From: Stercorarius parasiticus
Taxonomy: Eukaryota; Chordata; Aves; Charadriiformes; Stercorariidae
Direction of reading: 5' to 3'
Length of the DNA: 64,000 bases
Assembly (NCBI GenBank): GCA_013396915.1
Contig: VWZL01002798.1
Location: 4,604-68,603 of the forward strand
The notes below the pieces were generated by a model that was not told where the DNA came from, searched no databases, and worked only from the letters and a program-made list of their open reading frames with translations. A program made the translations under genes and the position numbers. Numbering within the stretch: position 1 is the first letter of the stretch; every line of letters starts with the position of its first letter. Shown piece after piece: positions 27,101 through 39,100 of this stretch.

Positions 27101-30100
27101 AAAGTTAATCTGTTGTCGAGCTTGTACGCATGTGTAATTGTTTTTACCTTTCCTTTTTTACCTTACTTTTTTACTACTAGTCATCCCAGCACAATAATCC
27201 TCAATTTGTGTGGGTGGTGCCAGCATTACGTCAGCTTCATGAAATTACACGTTCGTTTATTAAGCAAACTTACCAAAAACAAGACAAGGTAAGAATATAT
27301 GTTGAGATGATTTTTGAAGTCCTTGTTAACATCTGCGTGGCTCTGTAGAACATGGAAGTTTGCATTTAGAAGTGACGGGGGGAAAAAAACAAACTCAAAA
27401 ATACTTCGACAAGTAGAGTTTAGCAATGTAGCATAACCAAACTGTTCAAGTAGATATGCTGTGTTGTGTGCTGTCCATTTATGTGTGCATGTGTGTATAT
27501 ATATATATGTATAAATCTGTTTCCTGCATCAGGAATAATTGTGTTTTATTCTGAGGTTTTTGTAGAATAATTAACAGGCATGTGTCTGGTTACAAATGAA
27601 CAATGGCTAATGTTTAAACCAGCTGCTTTGTAATTCAGTTGACATTGATTCTTGGAAAACAGACTAAAATACCAGCAAGTCACATGTCTTATACAGTGGC
27701 TGAGTGGAGGCGTGGAACTTGGCTTGCAATCTGCAGCACATTGCTGCACTGTAGCACATGCTGAAAACACTAATGTCAGGGGGCTTTGGATGCCTGGAAG
27801 AGATAGAACTGACTCTTTGGAGTGTGGGGGGGGGGAGGGGGGTGATGTTACTCCTTTTGATAAGAAACACATGTCTGCAGAAGAGCAGACTGCTGTGTGC
27901 ACATGCCTGTTCATGTATTTTCTTAAAAACCTCTTTTCTCAATGTTTTGTTTTGGTTTTTTTGCCAAGAGCATTATTCAAGATTTAAAGAAAAACTTTGA
28001 AATAGTGAAGCTGGTGACAGGAAGCTTAATATCATGCCACCGTTTGGCTGCATCGGTAGCAGGTCCAGGAGGGCTTGTAGGAGCAACACTAGTGGATGGC
28101 CGATACACTTACCGGGAGGTACCGAAACCTGAATTTCTTACTACCTTGGGTTTTTGAAAACATGGTGTAGTGTATCACTGGCTGAGTTGCGTAAGATTAG
28201 GTGATGTTTCATTTTTGGAATTCACTGGTATGTGTATTCTCTCTGGTGCATAATTACGCTAGTTTTTATTTATAGTTCTGGCACTTATCTATTAGGGCGT
28301 GTTGTAGCCTTGTTATTGTATTATAGAGCAAGGGTGGGCAAGCATGACAATCGACAAGTTTCTTAGCAAAGTCTTTAATTGCTCAAGAGCTAGATATTCA
28401 CACCCCAGGACCTCCAGTCTCCAAGCTTGTGCAGCTTCCAGCTTCTCCACCAGCTTCAGTTCAACTACGCTTGTAGAGACCATACCTTTGAATTTGGTGT
28501 GAAGGTTTTGATAATTATTTTTCCCACAGTAGCTGTGACTTAGTAACTAGTGTCAAATCATATAAATATCAGGAAAGTAATAGCAAATCCAAGGGGACTT
28601 CAATGTTCCGTTTTAGAAAGGTAATTAAAAAGAAATAATGTTAAAAAATGTGTAAAATAGAAATAAACCTCACTGCAGAAACAATTTTGGTTTTCCAGGC
28701 TGTGCAAAGTGTACTGTTATTTGACAACTAAGTTTGCAAAAAATAAAGAATGCTCAGAGTTCTTGTTGCAGAAAGAAAAGTCTTAAGCTTGAGTTTTTGT
28801 TTCCTCTTTCTCAGTATTTGGAGGCACATCTAAAATTTTTGGCATTTTTTCTGCAAGAAGCCACCCTTTATTTGGGCTGGAATCGTGCCCGGGAGATCTG
28901 GGAATGCCTTGTAACTGGCCAGGATGTTTGTGAGTTAGATCGAGAGGTAAGAAAAACTTGAAAAGTTGGTGTCTGTGGTTGCAGAATGAATCTTAATGGA
29001 TCATAAACAGCACGTGTATTTGTTGAGACATGTGAAACTTAAGTAACAAACACAGACTAGTAACACTCTTTTAACATTAAATTTGACTGAAGGAGGGACG
29101 TTGGCCAGGAGACTAGTTGGCAGGTGTATGGATGCTGGTTTGAAAAGGGGTACGTGCAAGTTTGCGGAGTCATAAAAGCATTATTTGGGTGAAAGATGAC
29201 TATGAAGATGGAGTCCTCTAATGCTGCAATACAGCTGTATAATATGTGAGGTTACTGAGAGATTAGATTTTGAACCTCTTGCTGTGGATAAAACTTCTGT
29301 AAGATGAGTTGCTGGAGTATTTGACATAGTTTTCCAGTGCTGCATAAAACTAAGATATTTGCCGTGACGATAGAGTAAAAATATATCTGCCTTTCATTTA
29401 CAGATGTGCTTTGAGTGGTTCACAAAAGGACAGCATGATCTAGAGAGTGATGTACAGCAACAGCTCTTCAAAGAGAAAATTCTTAAACTAGAGTCATATG
29501 AAATTACTATGAATGGTAAGAAAACGGCTTTGGTCAACAGATTTGTTTTTTAAATATATACCAGAAATTTGCTTCCTAAGCCTTCAAATTAAATATCCAA
29601 ACAGTTCTGTAAATCAGTATTATAAACAGCTTATTTTGAGTTTTAGTGGTTGTAGAGGGAAAAGGTTTTCTCCTGTATTTGATATCTTCATTTTTTTTCA
29701 GAAAAGCAGAGAAACTTAGCCTGACCTGAATAAAAAGCTTGCACCTTTTTTCACTTTCAGGTTTTAGTTTATTTAAGACTTTCTTTGAAAATGTGAATCT
29801 GTGTGACCATCGACTGAAGAGGCAAGGAACTCAGCTGGTGAGTGTTCTGGCAAGTTCATTCTTGTGCGCTGCCTCTGGCCTCTTGGGGATGGGAGGAGGT
29901 GAGACAAGGATTCTGTAGCAGCTGTTTGACGGGGTCATGTTTGTATTAATAGGCAGATAGTCCTTCTAGCATTAACTCTGTTAAATTCTGAAGCTCCAAC
30001 ACCAGAATTATGACAGTTAAAATTCAGCAATTGGTAGCTGGAAGCTGGTGTATGTAACTTCTAAAACTTTGCAGGAGGAATGAATGGACTACTTTTTAAT

Positions 30101-33100
30101 TAATAATAATGAATTCTAGTGTGCATTTCTTCCTTTTCCCTATCAGGGCAATATTCCTTATTTATATTTATTTTTATTTACAAGAGATTTAGGCTTATCA
30201 TATTCAAATTCTAACCTACAATAATTTTTAACTCTATGATCCTTCAATGTTTTTGTTAAATGAAAGGTTATATGTTAAGTAGTTTTCCATAGGCATTTTA
30301 GATCTTTATCACAGAGAGTTAACTTACTTCAAACGCATAATTTTTTGCCAAGTATCATAGTAAGTTTTGTGACAGTTTATTATGTGGTTAATTACCATGT
30401 TGACCTTTGTGAACCAAATTCCATTCCCAATTAAACTTCTCGGTGCTTTTGAAGCTTTTCCTTTTTCAGTTGGCTTGACTGAGAGTGTTCTTTGGAACTC
30501 GTTTACCCACCTGTAAGCAAATCTTTTTTTTCTAGTATAAATATACAAATCCACAGCTACTGACTGCACTTTGCCCTGTGCCAAAGCTTGGCAGCGTGTT
30601 GGAAAAGAAAGTTTACAAGATTCAGTCAAAAGATGCTTTTCCAGCAGATGGAAGACTCTTGTTCCTGAGGTTCAACTCACTATTGTGTAAGAAATCCAGT
30701 CACGTTTTACTGTTGTTCTTTCTTGCATAGAGTGTAGAAAAACTGGAATTAATAGGAATGGATTTCATTTGGAAGATTGCAATGGAGTCACCTGATGAAG
30801 AAATTGCCAATGAAGCTATTCAATTGATAATAAACTACAGCTATATTAATCTAACTCCTAGATTGAAAAAGGTGGGTATATATTTGTACATGAAAGTGCT
30901 TTGACGTGCATGGAGCCTTGATACTCTGCATGTTAAAATGTGTAATTTGTTGGGTTCTGTCAGTTTATGAGTAATTCCCATGATTTCGGTTTAAGTTGTA
31001 ATTCATTTGTACATTTTATCTTTAGGATTCTGTATCACTGCACAAGAAATTCATTGCTGATTGCTACACACGACTAGAGGTAAAGGACAATTTTTAATTG
31101 TTCTTGTACCTACATCCTTTTTCAGTTTTGTATCTTAGAAATAGGGTGATATAACTGTGATAATTCTATTTAAAGAAAAAATTTCTTTCCACAAATATTT
31201 CTTGTTCTCCAGGACATACTAATAGACCGTGTAAACCAGCACTTATACTCTGCTTTGTATTTTAGGCAGCCAGCTCTGCACTCGGTGGTCCAACGTTAAC
31301 ACATGCTGTTACAAGAGCTACAAAAATGCTTACAGCAACTGCTATGCCTACGGTAGCAACATCAGTTCAGTCTCCTTACAGGTAGGCCTGCCTTTAAAAG
31401 AATAAATATGACAGTAAACGTTTTCTCCCAGCTGCTTCCCACATGATTTTGAGTGCTAATTAAAATTTGTAGTATTGGTAGTTGTATATTCTGGTGGTTT
31501 CTCAATTGAATATTCCAATTACAATGCAATTCGAGTTCCAGACAGACTTTGAAAAACCTGTCTTTTAAAAAACAAACAAACAAACAAAAAAAAAACAACA
31601 CCCACCCTCCAACCCCCCAAAAACATGCATGCAAACAAACAATCAAACAAACAAACAAAAAAAACCCCACCACAATTACCAGCCTATTAATCATGTAATA
31701 TTTCTGGGGCAGCAGGGTTTGGGTTTGGTTTTGTTTTGTTTTGTTTTTTTTTAATTGGGAGAGAAAAGGATGGTTTTTCATCCTCTAGCTTAACTTACTC
31801 ATACCTGAATGTGTGTAGCTTAAGTATTTGAGCACAGGGTGGGACCTTTAGAAACATGAAGCTTCTTCTGAAGCTGGCTACACCTCAAGCAGTATAACGC
31901 AAGCTTCTTGGCCTGTTTTCATAGTTAATTTCAACTGAATTAACTCCCAAGTTTGAGGAGTTATATTTGAAGACAGCTAATGCATGGTAGTTACCCATGG
32001 GCACTGAAAATTAATCTCTGAGACAGGTTACTTTTGTTTTCAATGTTTATCCCTAGGTCAACTAAACTTGTCATAATTGAGAGACTGCTGCTGTTGGCAG
32101 AGCGTTATGTGATAACAATAGAGGTAAGATACGTAATTTTTTACTAGGCAAGGTTAAGAACACAACTTCCAGTATTACTAAAAGCAGTGCAAGTTATTTA
32201 AACCTATGCAATTCTAGCAACTTGCTTACATACCATCATAGAAATGTCTTTGTTTTCAAGGGTGGTATTTACTGACATCATTCTCTTCCTGTAGGACCTT
32301 TACTCTGTTCCCCGAACTATTCTACCTCATGGTGCTTCTTTCCATGGACATCTTTTAACACTTAATGTTACGTATGAGTCTACCAAAGATACCTTCACCA
32401 TAGAGGTATGTGTGTCATGTGGTCTTGATCATGTAGGTACTCTTGGGTTTTTTGATGCCTGGACTGAACAGTGTTATCTGGTTTTAGGGACTCCAGTCAA
32501 CTTGAAAACTCTATTTGAAAACATTAAAAGTGTGTATAAGGCTACTGTGATAAAGTGTCTGTAGAGTAAATGTATTTTGATCATCATTCCAGGGTGGGGA
32601 AGAAGAAGTTATTTGCTTATTGTCAGTGATGGAGCATTTCTACTGCTGTCCTGTGGTTTTAGTCTCTTTTGTGGACAATACCTTTACCACTCTATGCAGA
32701 GGAGCAGGAAGACTTTAATTTTTCTTTTTTTCTCTTGGAATTTACTGCTTGAGCAGACTTACTGAACCAGTGTCATTTAATTTTTACAGGCTCATAGCAA
32801 TGAAACTGTCGGGAGCGTCAGGTGGAAGATAGCAAAAATGTTGAATTCGCCTGTGGATAATATACAGATATTTGCCAATGACAGCCTGGTATGTTAGCTA
32901 CAAAGAATTCTAATTCTTTATGAAATTGAATCTCTCTTCCAGAACTAAATGACAAATATTTTCTTGCAGCTAACTGTAAACAAAGACCAGAAACTACTCC
33001 ACCAACTGGGCTTTTCTGATGAACAAGTGCTTACGGTAAAAACATCAGGAAGTGGGACTCCATCAGGGAGCTCTGCAGATTCCTCAACCAGTTCCAGCAA

Positions 33101-36100
33101 CAGCGGCAGTGTATTTAGTTCGTCCTATGCAATGGAACAGGTACAGTGTAATAGCCTGAAACCTTCCCTCGGATTTTTCCTGCAGGGCCGATAACTGGGG
33201 AGACACAGCTGGGGTGAAAGAGGTACAATAAGATGAGACAGAAGCTGTTCACATCAGCTTGAGCATCCAGTCTTTAGTCTGGTTTTGCTTTCAGACTGCA
33301 ATTGAAACAAAGCATTTAAATACACAATTGCCTTATGCGTGCGGATTGGACTTTGTAGCCTGTATTCTGTCACCTATTGTAGCCTGCTTGGTGTTTATTA
33401 ATCTCTACAGGGTCTTTTAAACAAACAAGACCCATATGATTTAATTTTGAGATGGTATATTTGTCAGGGGGGAAGATTTCCACTATTAATAATGCTGCAG
33501 TATGAAAATAAACTAAGAAGCATCAACTAGCATGTTCAGAACACTCCTGATCTGCCTTATATGTCAACCCTAACTAATAGTTGGCTTCAAAAATTGATTG
33601 TTAAAACGGAAATGGGGTAATGTAAAAATTCAAATGTTGTCTTAGTCTAGAAAGTAGCTGGGATTTCTACGGGATGGGTTGGTATGTGGGTCAGCTGCTT
33701 CAGCGTATAGCTCTCTTAAATAACTTACAATGGGGAGGGGAGAAAAAGACCTTTGTATTTCTGCCTAATTCTCAGGAGAAATCCCTCCCTGGAGTAGTCA
33801 TGGCTCTCGTGTGTAATGTGTTTGATATGCTCTACCAGCTCGCCAATCTAGAGGAGCCAAGGTAAGCAAATTAAATGGTTATTAAATATTGAAGAAATAC
33901 TCTCACTGTAAAGTTTGGATGGGTGCTTATTTCACAGTGTGTAGGCATCCACCAGGCCACAGTGTGGCTGAGCCCTGTTTTGCAGAAGTAACTTCTGATA
34001 ACTTTTCAGGATAACGCTGCGAGTGAGGAAACTTCTGCTTTTGATTCCCACTGACCCAGCCATTCAGGAGGCTCTTGATCAGCTTGATTCCCTGGGAAGG
34101 AAGGTATGGATTAAACAATAACTAATCTTGGTGAGTTTAACAAAAAGGATTTTACTACCAGGTTTCTTTAATTCCCTGTCAGATTATAATCTGTGAAGGG
34201 TTTGAAACTCTACTGCAAAATGTATTGACTTACATTTCCAAGCAGGTGGAGGTGAGAGGATTATTACAGGGATTATATGAAATGTATTGCCAGTTACGAC
34301 AAAATGCGCTAGTCTCAAAATTTCTTCTGTTGTTTACTCCTCCTAGAAAACACTGCTATCAGAATCAAGTTCTCAGTCTTCAAAATCACCGTCCTTGTCT
34401 TCAAAACACCAACATCAGCCCAGTGCTAGTTCAATACTAGAAAGTCTTTTCAGATCTTTCGCTCCAGGCATGTCCACCTTCAGAGTGCTCTACAATTTAG
34501 AGGTAAGACGACAAATTTACTTCTTTCTACTTGTGTTTCTGAGCACTAAGGTTTAAGTAATTCCGAGTTTCTTGGGCAGGGTTCTACTGTGACAGGGTCA
34601 TTCTGCAATATGCAAATGTTGTGTCGTAGTCTGCTTTTATGTATGTGATAAATTCTACATGGAATTAAAGGGGTAAAAAGTTTCCCTTTAGAGACTTTAC
34701 TGTGAAGCCAGGCCCCTCGTTTTGTGATTTGCAGGGTGGAAGGAGTGTTCGGAAGTAAATGGAGAGGAGCAAAGAAACATCAGTCCTTACTGTTTAGGTA
34801 AAATTCCTGCTTGAATCTCCAGAAACTCTGAGTATGTGATTTTTAGTATATTAAAAAAAAAAAAAGTTAGCTCTTTTAAAAAACTGTGGGAGCTGTGTAG
34901 ATTGGTTGGGTTTTCTCAGTTCAATTTGAAAGAAAGAGAATGCTAACTTCCCTGCTGTAGAAGTCTACCATGCTCTGTCTGTAGAGGCTAAGGAGGAATA
35001 TTTTTGAGAAGCATTCAACGGTGAAGAATTTTCACTATCCAAATGTGCAGGGCTTTTACCCAGAAACTTCTGGCCTGTTTCAGCTGTGCATGCAAAGTGA
35101 GTGGAAAATATACAATTCTTTTTACCCCAAGTTTTCTCCTGAGTGAGTTCTTTAGCCAAAACCCTGGATTGGACTCTGTAAAAAGGTTCTTTCCAAGTGT
35201 TCAGTGCATGGATTTTAAAGAGTGTGAGAGGGTTCAGTTGGTGTCGTTGGGACACTGCAATCTGCACACTTTAGGAAGCTGGACAGTTTCTAGTCTTACT
35301 CACAGGTCCCACTGTTTATAAGGACTCATTACAAATATGGTTCGAACAACTTGAAGTTGGAGGACCAGTGGCCAGCAGCTTCACAAACAGGGGGCAAAGT
35401 TATTATATTTCATTCTCGGTGCGTGCCAAGATTACTGTAGGAATTTTCTTGTTGCTTTCCTTTGGGTTTCTGCAGGCTAATGTTAGCTTTTCGTCTTCCT
35501 ACACTGTCGTCACACTGCAGCGTTAGGATTCACCCCTTTTCTGTACAGCTGGAGTGAAAGATATTTGATGATGTCTTTGAAACATGTTGACAAGTTCTAC
35601 AACCGAAAGCAAATGCATATCACAGCGAGGGTATCTTGTTGAACTGGCAGGTTATATTACAGTATGACGAGACGGTTATCTGCTGCTTCTAAGCCAGGGG
35701 AAATAATAAAAGCAAGTAATAAATTGCTTGCTTTTCTGGCAAGGGATAAGAAGTAGTAAATTGGATTAGATGTGTAGATTACATGAGTGGACTTGCTCCT
35801 CAAGCCTGGTCAGCCAATTGGAAGATGATTTCTGTCAGGGAAAGGATTATGTGCTTTTTTTTTTTTATCCCCTCAAGTGGTGATCTGTTGAAAATATGGG
35901 AACCAGTCTGAACTGCGTTCCCAAAAAAATGTGCACAGGAAATTTGCAGAGCGTATGAAAGATGAAAATTAAATGTTGCAAATGTTCAGGGTTATATCAT
36001 GCAGTGTCGTGATAAGGTTTCAGGCTGGGAACTCTGTAAACCGTTCTTCTGACCCGTGAACCTGGAAAAGATATTTTGTTTTCCCACATACAGTATTATT

Positions 36101-39100
36101 GGCTGTACGTGCCAAAGAGACTTTTCAAGAAAGTAAATAACTTCTGGGGGTTTTCTGGGGTTTTGGAAGGGGCTGGGGTTTTTTTGTTTGTTTGAGTGTT
36201 GTTTTTTTGTTCTTTATGTAAAGTGAAGTGAAACTGATTATAAATGTACATGAGATCCGACCCACAGAAACCACAGACTTCCTTATGGCCATGTTTCTGA
36301 GCGTAATTGCATTCTGTGAAGTTTAGTGCTGACTTAAAACAGGAGGGATGACACAGTGATGATGTTCATGAGGCCCATAGAATAACCGGGACCATCTTTT
36401 CCAAAACAAAAAAAAAAACCCAACAGTAATAGCAATAGGGTTATGCTTCAGAAGCCATGAATCAATAAGCAAGCCATCTGTAGGGTGTTTTATGGCATAC
36501 TGTCAACTGAAAATCTAGAAAGGAGAAGGATTTGGGCTCTTAAGGAGCACCAAGTGAGCCTGAAGACATTTCATGTGCTAGGGTATGTACTTTTATCCTT
36601 TCCCTTAAGTAAACTGCAATGAGAAAAAAGTGCCCTTTGCTACATAATAAATATCTGTAATTGTCCTGAATATTTTTAATGTGATTTCTTTTTACTGACT
36701 AGAGCTTCGCGTAAGTGTACTGTTAATTGCTTCATTTGGAATTCATTTTTTTCTCTGTTATACTTTTAACCTTCAGCAGATAAAGAATACTAAGGGAGGA
36801 TGTGTATGCATGTTTATTTATTCATTTATTATAGGTCCTGAGCTCCAAGCTGATGCCAACTGCAGATGATGAAATGGCAAGAAACTGTGCCAAGTCTTTC
36901 TGTGAAAACTTCCTCAGAGCAGGAGGTTTGAGGTTAGATTTCAAAATCTCGACTCAATTTATAACACGTCATTTAGTTAGCAGTTTTGTGTGGCTTCTGA
37001 TTTCCACACTATAGCACACAAGTACACCTGTCAACTTCTTTTTCAGAGGAAAAAAAATCCACCCAAAGCTGTTTTTTTTCATTTTCCACTGTCTGAAAAG
37101 CTACTATAGCTGCCATAGTAATGTAACAGAGTACATGTTGTTAAACCCCAAAATAAAGTTAGGCACAGATAAGCTTATGAAGTATAGCTTTCACTAAGAT
37201 AGTTGATATTTGGATAGGTAGCATATAAGTGTTTCAGTTCAAATTTGCAAGTGTGTATCTTACACTATGTCCTGCATAGATACTAGTGGACATCTTAAGC
37301 AGTCAAAGCATTGATTGTGCAGTGGGAACCAACTTAAATTTTACAGTCTCCAAAATTCAGACCCTTCAGATAAGAGTTGAGGCAGAGTGTGAGTGGTTTG
37401 GAAGACCTGGCAATACTGCTTGTGCTTGTGTCAGATTTATCAAGTGTGTGTTACTCTTAATAATTCTGTCCACACACACACCTCCCTCTGCCCCATAGAT
37501 CCTGATGCATTTTCCAGCAGGAACAAAAAGCTTCCATCTGTAGATGCAGGAGGGGGAAATGGGGATGTCAGTCTCCAAAGATGCCAGTTTGGCAATTTTA
37601 CTGGCACTCAGCTGACTCAATAGGAGGAGGGAAGGATAGAGGTAAATTAATTGCAGCTCTCTCCTAATGTAAAATATTTTCAAACGAAGTCTGTCTTATT
37701 GATTTGTTTTTAAGTTTGGTGGTGAATGTGATGCAGAGAGATTCCATCCCATCAGAAGTAGACTATGAAACAAGACAGGGAGTCTATTCCATCTGCCTGC
37801 AACTGGCAAGGTATGTAATTGCCTTTCATTAGAGAAAGTGCCGCTTTAATGGTTTGTGCGGCTTGTAATATTTAAGATGAATTGGTACTTTGAGTTCTGT
37901 TTCATTCACTTGCTGTGAACATTGAAAAATAACCCTGACGTTTTTGCTCTGTGAATGTAGGTTCTTGCTTGTTGGCCAGACAATGCCTACCTTACTGGAT
38001 GAGGATTTCATTAAAGATGGGGTAGAAGCATTGTCCTCGCGGCCCTTCCGTAATGTCAGCCGACAAGCAAGTAGGCAGATGTCCATTTGTGGAACACCTG
38101 AGAAGTCATCCTACCGACAGCTCTCTGTGTCTGATAGATCCTCCATTAGGGTAGAAGAAATCATACCAGCAGCAAGAGTTGCCATACAAGTAAGGAAGTG
38201 TTTGATGATTTACGGTGATGTAGTCGTGTCATCTCCAGTGACAGCTGTGTAACTCCTGGATTTTTAATCAAAAGTCTACCTTTTATACAAGTTCTTGCCC
38301 AGGCTCCATTTTAAAGCCTCTGAAAATCCTGACTGTCAGTCTCTTTTCCTGATCTTGATCTAAATTTTAACATAGTCTCAGAAATTATTTGGTAGTACAA
38401 AGGGAAGCAGTACCCTAAAAGCGCTTACCAGAAAGATTTACACAGAAATCTTACTTGTGGTTTATTTGCAGTCACACTTAACTCCAAGATCTTACTCTTA
38501 GTAATTTTGTGTGAATAGAAAGGAGAAGGTTCCTGCTTGAACTTGTGACTTATAGTCCATGTTTCTTTGAATTAGAAATTTTGAGGAAATTTTTATTTTC
38601 AATGCTTTAAGAAAACGCTATTTTTCTCCTTTATAGGCCTGTCAGTGTAATTAATCTGAGGCTGGCTATTTACTAAAACAATCTACTCTGACAGGAACTC
38701 AACCCATTTGAAAGTTGAGTCCGGTTGAAAGAAACTTCACAGTTAATGTACCAAGTAATACTGCGTTAGGTTCTTGGGCAGTGCTTACCAAATGGATCAA
38801 TGTGATTGAAGTCAGCATGTCTAACTCCAGATAGGGGAGAAGGATATTTAGCCTGGTGGAGAATGTAAAAAGTAACTGTTTCCTATTAAGGGAGCAATAC
38901 TAATCTGTACTTGGGAACAAATAGACTCTTGTGTCCTTGAGCCTGCTAAGAGAAGAGAGAGGAAAACAAATCCAAATGTCAATTTGACATGATCCAGAAG
39001 ATACATTCCTCTTATCCCTGTGATTAACAAAAGCTGTTGAATATCTCAAAAGTAACTGCTCTTTCTTACTCCTTCAGACTATGGAGGTGAATGATTTCAC

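Larger units (their letters stand above)
25312..27180 (+). other. Interval between USP24 exons 15 and 17
   Basis: Contains the candidate exon 16 (26548-26592), a possible 24-base microexon (25381-25404: acceptor ctttcaag, donor gtaagt, 8 codons, phase 0) and a (GT)n run at 26070-26092. I could not find a segment encoding the PGEW-type peptide that I remember at this place in mammalian USP24. Confidence 0.6.

Noticed and set aside
27546..28000. Cluster of four overlapping open frames on both strands
   Set aside because: Locally few stop codons, but no family resemblance and no splice signals making use of them.
31362..31781. 139-codon open frame on the minus strand
   Set aside because: Runs through the (CAAA)n and GTTTT tracts of intron 24 and overlaps the end of exon 24 antisense. 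It is repeat-derived.
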